Notes: generated from the letters alone by a model not told the origin. DNA of 64,000 nt from Bacillus atrophaeus (GCF_001584335.1 NZ_LSBB01000018.1:62001-126000); one strand, 5' to 3'; numbered from the stretch's first letter, positions 27,674 to 34,499 are shown. A program made the numbers and translations.

Positions 27674-28855
27674 ATGGAAGAAAGTAAAATTGATGTTAGA
27701 AGCCACTTAAAGCGTATTATCGACTCAAAAGAGGAAAAACAGAAAGAGATTGCTGACAAAATTGGAATTAGCGCCTCGCACTTGAGCAAGTTTTTGAATG
27801 GTCAAGAAATTGCATTGTGGATGATATTAGATATAACACGTTATCTTGATAAAGAAAATGAAATAGAAATAATGCGACAATGCTGTTATGAAGCAACCAA
27901 GAAAAATATCAAAACTGCTTTCGAATATGCTCACTCTAAAAAACTCGATTCAATGACCTGTCACCTAATAGGGAAAACTATTTCCGGCAATAATCGAGAG
28001 CTGAGAGAATGGGCTATTGTTTACGAGTGGCAGCTAAGATCTAAATACTCTCGAGTTTATAGCGAGGTAGAATATCTTGAGATGTTAAAACAACTGCAGC
28101 CTAATTCTCATGATTTAAAGACACTATTACTCATACTTGAAATGTTATGTTTTTATTATAGCAATAAGTTTGATCTATCCTTACACTACATACAAAAAAT
28201 CTCTAATATGCTGCCGGATATCAAAGACCCTTTTATACGTAAAGCTTTCTTGAGTCGCACTGATGAAGCGTTAGCAAATATGCATCTTAAGTACGAAAAT
28301 AATATAGAGAAATCAAGAGAGTATGCTACAAAGCTTGTTGAAACTAACTTTAGTATTAACTCTGCTACTAATGGTTATTTCATTCTAGGTTTATCATATT
28401 TATACGAGTCTTATGATAAGTCAGCTTGGTTTTTTGAAAAAGGGATAGGACTAAATAAATCTAAAGATAGGTTTTTTGTAGCGGATGACTTAAAGGAGCA
28501 ACTTGCAATATTAAATCTTTATTGGGATAAGCCTGTTCCCAAAGAGTATGTTGTAACGGATTTCATTAAGTCAGTTATTAAGCAAGATAGTTTAAAGAAA
28601 TACTACGATCATGATTATTATTCTGCGTGGGCTTTTTATTTTGACGGCAGAAGAGAAGCGAGCAGAGAAAAACTGCTTTTATCTTTGCATGTTTTTTGTG
28701 ATAAAAAAGACTATTTTAGAGCGAATTTACCAAAAATAGAGTTGCTAAATATGGGGGTTGATTATAATATATTAAAAAGGGAGGTGAAAATTAGTGAAAA
28801 AGGCAATCATAGGGATAGCAATAACTTTAGTAATTGCATTAGCATTTGTGTTTAG
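27674..28855 (+). CDS. aimR: AimR-like arbitrium receptor (HTH + TPR, RRNPP family)
   Basis: A 393-residue protein with an N-terminal helix-turn-helix (about residues 16-45, KEIADKIGISASHLSKFLNG) and a long all-helical C-terminal region with TPR-like pairs (for example ATNGYFILGLSYLYESYDKS). Length, layout and a secreted mini-protein overlapping the 3' end are those of phage AimR and related RRNPP peptide receptors. AimR of SPbeta-group phages drives lysis until its peptide accumulates. ATG 27674 is used; ATG 27662 would add four residues. Base composition is AT-rich. A different RRNPP regulator (NprR- or PlcR-like) is possible, but the phage position favours AimR. Confidence 0.78.
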   Translation: MEESKIDVRSHLKRIIDSKEEKQKEIADKIGISASHLSKFLNGQEIALWMILDITRYLDKENEIEIMRQCCYEATKKNIKTAFEYAHSKKLDSMTCHLIGKTISGNNRELREWAIVYEWQLRSKYSRVYSEVEYLEMLKQLQPNSHDLKTLLLILEMLCFYYSNKFDLSLHYIQKISNMLPDIKDPFIRKAFLSRTDEALANMHLKYENNIEKSREYATKLVETNFSINSATNGYFILGLSYLYESYDKSAWFFEKGIGLNKSKDRFFVADDLKEQLAILNLYWDKPVPKEYVVTDFIKSVIKQDSLKKYYDHDYYSAWAFYFDGRREASREKLLLSLHVFCDKKDYFRANLPKIELLNMGVDYNILKREVKISEKGNHRDSNNFSNCISICV

Positions 28856-29009
28856 TGCGAACTTTAACATTGAGGCTAACGTTAATAACGAAGGAAAAGA
28901 AATTCCGCAAGTAAAGACGACCACACACCAATTGGCTGATCCACCTGTAGGAATGAGTTACAAACTTGAGTCACATGTTGAAAAAACTGAAAAACAAACG
29001 TTTTATTAA
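28794..29009 (+). CDS. aimP: AimP-like secreted communication pro-peptide
   Basis: A 71-codon ORF overlapping the receptor gene by 62 bases in another frame. The ribosome binding site AAAGGGAGGTG precedes GTG 28794. The product begins with a clear Sec signal (MKKAIIGIAITLVIALAFVF), with a likely cleavage around residues 25-29, then a polar region. The receptor-then-peptide order with overlap is that of aimR-aimP. It is longer than the 43-residue AimP of phi3T. A proline/glycine core ADPPVGM near residues 49-55 could be the mature peptide, but this is only inferred. Confidence 0.72.
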   Translation: MKKAIIGIAITLVIALAFVFSANFNIEANVNNEGKEIPQVKTTTHQLADPPVGMSYKLESHVEKTEKQTFY

Positions 29010-29050
29010 AAAGACGCTGCCGAATATATAGGCAACGTCTTTCGTATTTT
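29010..29050 (+). terminator. Terminator after aimP-like gene
   Basis: AAAGACGCTGCC pairs with GGCAACGTCTTT (one mismatch) around GAATATATA, directly after the stop, followed by CGTATTTTT. It separates receptor/peptide transcription from the next promoter. Confidence 0.75.
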
Positions 29051-29054
29051 TAAA

Positions 29055-29096
29055 AGAGATTTCCTGTTTTGACGAAATGAAAAATAGGAAATCTCT
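29055..29096. promoter_or_regulatory. Long inverted repeat, candidate AimR operator
   Basis: AGAGATTTCCTGTTTT (29055-29070) and AAAATAGGAAATCTCT (29081-29096) match at 15 of 16 positions around a 10-base spacer. No T tract follows, so a terminator is unlikely. It ends nine bases before the weak -35 of the next promoter, the place expected for an activator such as AimR. Confidence 0.6.
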
Positions 29097-29104
29097 GATA
29101 CTGA

Positions 29105-29133
29105 TTTATTTTTAAGGTGTATTCGATTATAAT
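29105..29133 (+). promoter_or_regulatory. Promoter with perfect -10 and weak -35 (candidate aimX promoter)
   Basis: TATAAT at 29128-29133 with a poor -35 (TTTATT at 29105-29110) suggests a promoter needing an activator. The inverted repeat at 29055-29096 lies immediately upstream. Confidence 0.6.
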
Positions 29134-29168
29134 AAGAGAACAAACGTTCGTAAAAGGGGTTACTTACA

Positions 29169-29258
29169 ATGAAGACAGATATTTCACTCGATGAATTATT
29201 GGAGAAAATACATCAATTAGCAGACAATGAATCAGTCGATATCAGAAACGCCTTTTGA
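29169..29258 (+). CDS. 29-residue ORF, AimX-like candidate
   Basis: ATG 29169 follows AAAAGGGG at nine bases and reads 29 codons to TGA. The product is an acidic, helix-prone micropeptide ([20 protein letters not shown] then about nine more residues). I do not recognise it. It lies where aimX lies in SPbeta-type phages, downstream of aimP and of the candidate AimR-dependent promoter. Its 3' end overlaps the 3' end of the opposite-strand repressor by 27 bases, so its transcript would be antisense to the repressor mRNA. Confidence 0.5.
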   Translation: MKTDISLDELLEKIHQLADNESVDIRNAF

Positions 29259-29621
29259 TTTTCTGTATGCTTTTAGGACTTCTAACATCACTTTTATTTC
29301 ATCATCAGAAACTTCTTTACCATCAAGAGTAATATTATAATGTTTCCTGAGATTTTCTATTGACAAATCTCGTTCAAAGGTTATTTTCTTTTCTTCTTCT
29401 GTAAAGTCTTTTAAATTTTCAAGATTGGTAAAGAAGTAAGAGCGGTCCACTGAAAAATAATCTGCTATTTTATCAATTGTTTTAACAGAGGGGTTCTGAA
29501 CACCACTTTCTAATTTAGATAAATACCCTCGAGAAATTCCAATGGCTTCTGCTGCCTGAACTAATCCAAGCCCCTTTTCTTCACGTAATTTTTTAATATT
29601 TTCACCAATATTTTTATTCAA
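29232..29621 (-). CDS. XRE-family phage repressor (lysogeny repressor candidate)
   Basis: A 129-residue protein with an N-terminal HTH (about 6-60, containing [20 protein letters not shown]) and a charged C-terminal helical part, probably for dimerisation. It is transcribed away from the Cro-like gene, the usual immunity switch layout. TTG start with AAGGTGA upstream; an extended -10 (TGG-TATAAT on the minus strand, 29670-29678) drives it. It probably binds the TTTCC-N5-GGAAA sites at 29757 and 30000. Confidence 0.82.
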   Translation of the reverse strand: MNKNIGENIKKLREEKGLGLVQAAEAIGISRGYLSKLESGVQNPSVKTIDKIADYFSVDRSYFFTNLENLKDFTEEEKKITFERDLSIENLRKHYNITLDGKEVSDDEIKVMLEVLKAYRKSKGVSDID

Positions 29622-29719
29622 AAAATCACCTTATTTCTTACGTTTAATAACGATTAATTGATTACAGTCATTATACCATTGCAAGTTGACAAATAGTATA
29701 CAAAAATCGCAAATAGGGG

Positions 29720-29771
29720 TTGCAAAGCAAAATGTAAGGTGTTATATTTTATTTAGTTTCCAAATAGGAAA
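29720..29771 (+). promoter_or_regulatory. Early rightward promoter and operator O1
   Basis: TTGCAA (29720-29725) and TATATT (29743-29748) are spaced 17 bases apart. The palindrome TTTCCAAATAGGAAA (29757-29771) covers the expected transcription start, so a bound repressor would block this promoter. Confidence 0.7.
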
Positions 29772-29794
29772 TTTAAGTTGGGGGTGAAAGAAAA

Positions 29795-29992
29795 GTGAAT
29801 CTATCTAAGTTCAGAAATAAATTGAAAGATACTAGAACTAAAAAAGGTCAAACTCTAAGAGAGTTTGCTAATAGTCTGGGTTTTTCATCTTCATATATCT
29901 CAAAAATTGAAAACGGGAAAGTAAATCCAAGCATCACAAGTATAGAAAAAATCTCCGAGAAACTAAAGATTCCAATGAGTGATTTTTTTTAA
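29795..29992 (+). CDS. Cro-like XRE regulator
   Basis: A 65-residue protein that is essentially one HTH domain (TLREFANSLGFSSSYISKIE is the HTH core). GTG 29795 follows a GGGGGTGAAAG site. Divergent from the repressor and first gene of the rightward early transcript, it is likely the Cro-type protein favouring lytic growth. A TTTCC-N5-GGAAA operator lies both before and after it. Confidence 0.8.
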   Translation: MNLSKFRNKLKDTRTKKGQTLREFANSLGFSSSYISKIENGKVNPSITSIEKISEKLKIPMSDFF

Positions 29993-29999
29993 CGTTTAG

Positions 30000-30014
30000 T
30001 TTCCTGACAGGAAA
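30000..30014. promoter_or_regulatory. Operator O2
   Basis: TTTCCTGACAGGAAA is a perfect palindromic match to the TTTCC-N5-GGAAA pattern of the site at 29757-29771. It sits between the Cro-like gene and the next gene. Confidence 0.65.
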
Positions 30015-30037
30015 TGAAAAGAGTGGAGGAATGATCT

Positions 30038-30367
30038 ATGAAAATCGAACTTGAACAATCAGACATCGACACTATTACGAACGATGTTATTGCAAACGTT
30101 AGTGCTGCATTGGTTCCAAAAATTCAAGAGATGATTATGGTTTTGGCTTCTCAAGATCAGCTTTTAACCAAGAAAGAAGTTTATGAAGGTATTCTGAAAT
30201 GCACTCCACGTACAGCAGAAGAATTGTATTTCAGTCAACCAGACTTCCCTGTTTTTGAATTACCGGAAAGACCGGGCGCTCCAAAAACACAACGAAGATA
30301 TTCCCGGCGGGCAGTCGAAGCTTGGATAGCACAGAAGAACAGCACGAGAGTAGAAGGGATTGGCTAA
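30038..30367 (+). CDS. Helix-turn-helix (excisionase-like) phage protein
   Basis: A 109-residue protein. The C-terminal half holds a MerR/excisionase-type HTH pattern: TKKEVYEGILKCTPRTAEEL followed by a proline-rich turn and RRYSRRAVEAWI, the usual end of such domains. The N-terminal half is helical. It may be the excisionase or an early regulator; the sequence alone does not decide. ATG with GAGTGGAGG upstream, second gene of the early operon. Confidence 0.65.
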   Translation: MKIELEQSDIDTITNDVIANVSAALVPKIQEMIMVLASQDQLLTKKEVYEGILKCTPRTAEELYFSQPDFPVFELPERPGAPKTQRRYSRRAVEAWIAQKNSTRVEGIG

Positions 30368-30369
30368 AA

Positions 30370-30588
30370 ATGTTCTTTACCGGTTATGTATGGCTAAATC
30401 ACGAATTTCATGTAGTTGTTAGTGAATCTGTTTCAATTCATCAGAAAACAATGGATCAACTTAAAGCTCAAGGTGGCACCATTATTTCAAACAAATGTCG
30501 CCAGAATGTCCTCGGCTCTGTGATTGTTAACGGTAAGAAGTCTGTCTGGCCCTTAACAAAATCAGAAGGGGTTGAGTTGGATGTCTGA
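30370..30588 (+). CDS. Small phage protein of unknown function
   Basis: A 72-residue protein starting at ATG 30370, three bases after the previous stop, with GAAGGGATT upstream. The frame is open to 30322, but that part overlaps the previous gene. The product has a beta-rich look (GYVWLNHEFHVVVSESVSIH) and no membrane segment. I do not recognise a family. Its stop overlaps the replisome organiser start. Confidence 0.65.
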   Translation: MFFTGYVWLNHEFHVVVSESVSIHQKTMDQLKAQGGTIISNKCRQNVLGSVIVNGKKSVWPLTKSEGVELDV

Positions 30589-31441
30589 GGTTAAATGGAT
30601 CAAATTAAGTACGCAGATGTTTGAAGATGAAAAAATTAAGCTTATAGAGCAAATGCCTGAGTCAGATACGATCCTCATTATTTGGGTTAAGCTTCTCTCT
30701 CAAGCTGGTAAAACGAATGCGTCTGGATATATTTATTTAAATCAAAATATCCCTTATACGGATGAAATGCTGGCAACGATATTTAATAGGCCTTTACCAA
30801 TTGTAAGAATGGCGTTAAATACGTTTCGACAATTTGGAATGATTGAAGTTGATGAAAATAAATTCATTTCAATAGCCAATTGGGAAAAGTATCAAAACGT
30901 TGAAGGTATGGATAGGGTGAGGAAGCTCAACGCGGAAAGAAATAAAAAATACAGGGAGAAAAAGAAACAATTACAGCTTGCTTCTCCCGAAAAACTGGAT
31001 GACGTTAGCGTGACGTCACGTGACGGTACAGATATAGATAAAGAATTAGATATAGATATAGATAAAGAAAAAGATATAAAAGATATATTGTCGGGTAAAT
31101 CCTCCGACGCGCCTTCTTCTAAAAGTGAAAATGATGACATTCCTTACAAACTCATCATTGATTTTCTAAACAAGGTCGCAGGAACAAAATATCGTGCTAC
31201 TACACCGAAAACAAAAGGGTTGATTAGAAGTCGATGGAACGAGGGTTTCAGATTTGAACATTTCAAACAGGTCATCTTAGTGAAAACGAAAGAATGGCTT
31301 CATGTTCCAGAGATGAACAAGTATCTGCGTCCTGAAACATTGTTCGGAACAAAGTTCGAATCATACCTAAATCAAAAAGGAGGCGGTTCGTTTGATCAAG
31401 ACTCAGCACCCGAAACAGACCAATACAAGGGCCTTTTCTAA
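30581..31441 (+). CDS. Phage replisome organiser (DnaD-like)
   Basis: A 286-residue protein. The N-terminal winged-helix domain (about 1-110, WIKLSTQMFEDEKIKLIEQM) belongs to the phage replisome organiser family. A basic linker (RNKKYREKKK) follows. The conserved phage C-terminal domain (about 190-280) includes YRATTPKTKGLIRSRWNEGF. It should bind the phage origin and recruit the helicase loader encoded next, whose start overlaps this gene by 50 bases. ATG 30581 has AGAAGGGG upstream. Confidence 0.88.
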   Translation: MSEVKWIKLSTQMFEDEKIKLIEQMPESDTILIIWVKLLSQAGKTNASGYIYLNQNIPYTDEMLATIFNRPLPIVRMALNTFRQFGMIEVDENKFISIANWEKYQNVEGMDRVRKLNAERNKKYREKKKQLQLASPEKLDDVSVTSRDGTDIDKELDIDIDKEKDIKDILSGKSSDAPSSKSENDDIPYKLIIDFLNKVAGTKYRATTPKTKGLIRSRWNEGFRFEHFKQVILVKTKEWLHVPEMNKYLRPETLFGTKFESYLNQKGGGSFDQDSAPETDQYKGLF

Positions 31442-32240
31442 TGCTCTGCCTAAAAGGTTGCAGCATCTAGCTCCTGAAAAGATAGGTGTAAGACAGTGTG
31501 AAACTTGTGGCAATGAAGTCCCTGTTTATATGCAGAACGGAAAGAAACACAGCCGGTGTATAAAGTGTGACAATTTGGCACTCGAAAAAGAAATGATTGC
31601 CTTCCAAGAGGAAACGGCAGCAGATGCATTTTTTTGGAATAACAGTCTAGTCCCTCCTGACACACAAAAAGCCACTTTCGGTAATTTTAATGTGATCGGC
31701 TTAACGGAGTCGCAAATTGACGCCTTCAATAAATTGAAATGGTATGCTGAGAAATTTGGAAATTGGGGCGGTTTTGATTCCCTTCTGCTACAGGGGAGTT
31801 ACGGGATCGGGAAGAGCCATTTGTCTCACAGTGTAGCCCAGCATGTGAAGAGCTTAAGGAAAAATGTTATTTTTGCCAACACAAAAATGTTGCTCAGAAA
31901 AATACGAAATTCTTACGGCAATTCAAAAGAGACAGAGGAACATATTTTAAAAAGTATTGAGTCTTGTGACTTTCTAGTGTTGGATGATTTGGGCGCTGAA
32001 TATGTCAGGAAAGATAGTGACGGCAAGGAGTCATGGGCAACAGATTTAATCCTGACAATTATTGAGTCAAGGCAGGACAAGCCTAATATTATCACCACAA
32101 ATTACAACGTTGAGGCTCTTCAACAGAAATACGGCGTACATGGCGGCCGCATCATCTCCCGCATGATGCAAGGCACCAAGGTTGTCAAATTCACCGGAGA
32201 GGACAGACGCATTAAAGGAGGTGGTAATGATGCATGGTAG
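31392..32240 (+). CDS. DnaC/DnaI-like helicase loader ATPase
   Basis: AAA+ ATPase of 282 residues. A CETC...CIKC zinc finger (about residues 36-59) precedes the ATPase domain. Walker A is LQGSYGIGKSHLS near 133-145 and Walker B FLVLDDLGAE near 194-203. Loads the replicative helicase at the phage origin together with the organiser. The start is TTG with a strong AAAGGAGGCGG site. The Walker A reads GSYGIGKS, normal for DnaC/IstB-like proteins. Confidence 0.9.
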   Translation: MIKTQHPKQTNTRAFSNALPKRLQHLAPEKIGVRQCETCGNEVPVYMQNGKKHSRCIKCDNLALEKEMIAFQEETAADAFFWNNSLVPPDTQKATFGNFNVIGLTESQIDAFNKLKWYAEKFGNWGGFDSLLLQGSYGIGKSHLSHSVAQHVKSLRKNVIFANTKMLLRKIRNSYGNSKETEEHILKSIESCDFLVLDDLGAEYVRKDSDGKESWATDLILTIIESRQDKPNIITTNYNVEALQQKYGVHGGRIISRMMQGTKVVKFTGEDRRIKGGGNDAW

Positions 32241-32391
32241 CAACGTTCAAGAGGTTATGCCAGGTGTTTGGCAATTCAGTCCGGAAAGAACTCTTTCAGA
32301 ATCCGAGCAGCGTAAGCGAGTCGACGATCTTATCAGTCTGTTAGATCAAAAAATCGCTGATTATCAAAATCTTAGGAGGAATGCTCAATGA
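32227..32391 (+). CDS. Small phage protein
   Basis: A 54-residue product starting at ATG 32227 (or 32230) behind AAAGGAGGTGG, overlapping the loader gene by 14 bases. The C-terminal half is a predicted helix (EQRKRVDDLISLLDQKIADY). Function unknown. Translational coupling with the loader is likely. Confidence 0.65.
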   Translation: MMHGSNVQEVMPGVWQFSPERTLSESEQRKRVDDLISLLDQKIADYQNLRRNAQ

Positions 32392-32546
32392 AACATGGTA
32401 AACGCCCTACGCGTGCTCAAAAGCAAATCATTCAGCAAAACGGCTTGAATCCTAATAACTGGCTTGTTGCAAAGAATCTGCAGCACGAGCGAAGATTGAT
32501 CCTCGTTCACCGAAATACAGGAACTGTTAGGAAGTGTCTGGCATGA
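32388..32546 (+). CDS. Small basic phage protein (DUF6906-like)
   Basis: A 52-codon ORF with TTAGGAGGAATG upstream. The basic product reads MKHGKRPTRAQKQIIQQNGL, then a NPNNWLVAK segment and a short beta-hairpin, a pattern I associate with the DUF6906 family common in Bacillus phages. Its start overlaps the previous stop and its stop overlaps the next ATG, so all are one coupled set. Confidence 0.7.
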   Translation: MKHGKRPTRAQKQIIQQNGLNPNNWLVAKNLQHERRLILVHRNTGTVRKCLA

Positions 32547-33091
32547 ACCACGCAGTCCGTGCAGATCGGTTGGAATTTGTCTTGGAAAATATGAATTTTG
32601 AATGGTCCATCGTGCAGTTAAGGCAGGTAATAGATTACTGGTTTGAAGGAAAGTCAATTTATGACATGTCCGACCTGTTGAAAAGGGAAATAGACGAACT
32701 CGTTATATTGATCGTTGACATGGCAAAACGCCGGATATTGCTGGAACGGCCACGTGGCTTAAGGGCCTGCGGGAAAATAGCCATTACCGACAAGGAAATG
32801 GCATTGAAAAAATCCCGTGTTCGCCATTTGTTTGAAGAAAGCCCAGTGTACATCCCTTTTATCGAAAGCAATCTCTTATGGTATGAGCGTGACCTCATTC
32901 AATTCCGCAAGCTATGGTCAGAAGGTCAATCCATTGTGGAAATAGCTGAGTATTTCGGCAGAAACATAGAGGAAATCATGTTTCCAATCTTGGACCAATG
33001 CAGAAAGGAATTAATTGAGCCGCGAGAGGGTGGACTGCTCGGGAAGGAAGCGACGGCAGATGATCTTAACAGACAAAGCTTTCCCGTTTGA
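32543..33091 (+). CDS. Phage protein with two HTH-like repeats
   Basis: A 182-residue protein starting at an ATG that overlaps the previous stop. It contains two related units: residues about 13-78 (IDYWFEGKSIYDMSDLLKRE...ILLERPRGL) and about 114-172 (FRKLWSEGQSIVEIAEYFGR...ELIEPREGGL). Each has the spacing of a helix-turn-helix ending in a basic wing, as in homeodomain-like or sigma-region-4 repeats. It is probably a DNA-binding early protein; the function is unknown. Confidence 0.7.
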   Translation: MNHAVRADRLEFVLENMNFEWSIVQLRQVIDYWFEGKSIYDMSDLLKREIDELVILIVDMAKRRILLERPRGLRACGKIAITDKEMALKKSRVRHLFEESPVYIPFIESNLLWYERDLIQFRKLWSEGQSIVEIAEYFGRNIEEIMFPILDQCRKELIEPREGGLLGKEATADDLNRQSFPV

Positions 33092-33230
33092 AAAGGCGTC
33101 GATTCATCAATTGATGGTGATTGTTCGCTTTGAAGAGTGTCCGCCAGATTATAAAAACGCTGCATTGCAATTACTTATTACGAAGGGAGCGGGGAACGTT
33201 GGAACAGACAGAGAGAAAGCATTTGATTGA
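33060..33230 (+). CDS. Small phage protein
   Basis: A 56-residue product. ATG 33060 follows GGGAAGGAAG, with 32 bases overlapping the upstream gene. It is mildly acidic and helical (SIHQLMVIVRFEECPPDYKN) with no recognised domain. The frame opens at 33015, but that part has no ribosome binding site. Confidence 0.55.
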   Translation: MILTDKAFPFEKASIHQLMVIVRFEECPPDYKNAALQLLITKGAGNVGTDREKAFD

Positions 33231-33339
33231 ATGGCTTTCCTTAATCGGAAACTTTGGCAAGGAATATTTAGACCGTCAATCAGACCAAGAAATTGAACGG
33301 CTTTACAATTTGAGAATTAAACAAATGAATGAGGAATAG
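33199..33339 (+). CDS. BH0509-family small protein
   Basis: A 46-residue product with TTG 33199 preceded by GGGAGCGGGG. The sequence (EQTERKHLIEWLSLIGNFGK then EYLDRQSDQEIERLY) fits the BH0509 family of short helical Bacillus/phage proteins of unknown function. It overlaps the preceding ORF by 32 bases. Confidence 0.68.
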   Translation: MEQTERKHLIEWLSLIGNFGKEYLDRQSDQEIERLYNLRIKQMNEE

Positions 33340-33351
33340 GAGGACCGTAAC

Positions 33352-33507
33352 ATGACAGAAAACAAAAACATGCGGCAGCATGGGGAAGTCGTAACGCGGG
33401 TTATGAGCGAGGAAGAACGCCTTGCATATATAAAAAAACACCCAATCATCCCGACGGAGAAGCCAAAGGCAAACTTGCAGCTCTTTCCATCAAGACATTG
33501 GATGTAA
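33352..33507 (+). CDS. Small phage protein
   Basis: A 51-codon ORF with a strong AATAGGAGGACC site before ATG 33352. The product is polar with an acidic helix (SEEERLAYIKKHP) and ends in LFPSRHWM. No family recognised. It starts 12 bases after the preceding stop. Confidence 0.6.
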   Translation: MTENKNMRQHGEVVTRVMSEEERLAYIKKHPIIPTEKPKANLQLFPSRHWM

Positions 33508-33531
33508 GGACGGTCCACTAATCAACCGCCA

Positions 33532-33578
33532 CCGTATGGTATTAAATAAAAACTAGACACTTTTATTATACCATACGG
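33532..33578 (+). promoter_or_regulatory. Inverted repeat overlapping a ribosome binding site
   Basis: CCGTATGGTA (33532-33541) and TACCATACGG (33569-33578) are perfect complements, and the adjoining TAAATAAAA/TTTTATTA can extend the stem. The right arm includes the first bases of the CGGAGG site used by the next gene, so folding would hide it. The loop also carries a possible -10. Confidence 0.55.
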
Positions 33579-33589
33579 AGGCGTTGAAC

Positions 33590-33796
33590 GTGCAGCCAAA
33601 ACATATATCTATCAATCAAGAATCAAACATTACTCAATTTATTGAGCCGGGCAAGGTGTCCGTCATCGTTTTAGACGGCAACCAAAACGCCGCGTATAGC
33701 GTTGAGGCACCCGAGCACGGCCAAACCATCATTGAAACATTCAAAGGCGGCTTTGACCGCGTGCGGTTTGACCATAGTTACAAAGTAAACAAATAG
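33590..33796 (+). CDS. Small phage protein
   Basis: A 68-residue product with GTG 33590 seven bases after CGGAGG; TTG 33584 is in frame but too close. The sequence looks like a small beta protein (PGKVSVIVLDGNQNAAYSVE then HGQTIIETFKGG). Unknown function. Its ribosome binding site lies in the arm of an inverted repeat. Confidence 0.65.
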   Translation: MQPKHISINQESNITQFIEPGKVSVIVLDGNQNAAYSVEAPEHGQTIIETFKGGFDRVRFDHSYKVNK

Positions 33797-33827
33797 CAGG
33801 GGCTTTCCCCTGCGGGGGAGGAACGGA

Positions 33828-34241
33828 ATGGATAAATTGCAGGAAATTAAAGGGCGCATTTCAACATTAAAAGGCTATCAAAATGCTAAACCGGAAGATC
33901 AATACTGGATGACCAAAGATCATATTGACTTTTTGATTGATCGAACTGAACTGTCTGTTAAGCAGCAGGATGTCATCGAGGAAAACAAGCGCCAGCAAGA
34001 GGTAACAATTCATCAATTCAGGCAGGCGCGGGAAGAGATTCAACGGCTCAATCAGGAAAACGGACGGTTTAAAAAGGCCCTGCAAATATATGCAGCTGAG
34101 AATAATTACAGAAGAACGCTACGCATGTCAAAATGGGCCACAGTAGAAATGGAAAACCGTTTCGGCGGTTTTAACCCTTCTTTCATGGAAGTGGATAGAG
34201 GGCAAACTGCAAGGGAAGCATTGGAGGGGAATGTGGAATGA
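33828..34241 (+). CDS. Coiled-coil phage protein
   Basis: A 137-residue protein with ATG behind GGGGGAGGAACGG. Residues about 40-90 form a long amphipathic helix (QQDVIEENKRQQEVTIHQFR then EEIQRLNQENGRFKKAL), a likely coiled coil. No catalytic motif seen. Its stop overlaps the start of the next gene. Confidence 0.7.
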   Translation: MDKLQEIKGRISTLKGYQNAKPEDQYWMTKDHIDFLIDRTELSVKQQDVIEENKRQQEVTIHQFRQAREEIQRLNQENGRFKKALQIYAAENNYRRTLRMSKWATVEMENRFGGFNPSFMEVDRGQTAREALEGNVE

Positions 34242-34495
34242 TTCCATTACAAGTAGAACTCCAGCGGGCAGTCAAATCCACGAAAGATGAAGCGATGACC
34301 GTCGAACAGGCTGCGGAATATTTGAAAGTGCATCCAGATTACATACCGGTGCTCGTGGCAAAGTCAGACGATCTGAAATTGATCGGCGATGAAACAATCA
34401 TTGCAAAGCGTGATAAGACAAATGCTTGGCTCCTTGGGGCGATGGTGGCGGTTTTATTCTTTGCAATCGCGGTTCTGCCGGGGATAGGGGGATGA
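34238..34495 (+). CDS. Small membrane-anchored HTH-like phage protein
   Basis: An 85-residue protein whose ATG overlaps the previous stop. Residues about 20-45 (MTVEQAAEYLKVHPDYIPVL) resemble an excisionase-type HTH. A hydrophobic C-terminal segment (WLLGAMVAVLFFAIAVLPGI) should be a membrane helix. HTH plus a C-terminal anchor is an unusual combination; the role is unknown. Confidence 0.65.
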   Translation: MIPLQVELQRAVKSTKDEAMTVEQAAEYLKVHPDYIPVLVAKSDDLKLIGDETIIAKRDKTNAWLLGAMVAVLFFAIAVLPGIGG

Positions 34496-34499
34496 CAGC

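Noticed and set aside
27674-28855. Rap phosphatase instead of AimR
   Set aside because: Rap proteins lack a DNA-binding HTH; this protein has a clear N-terminal HTH.
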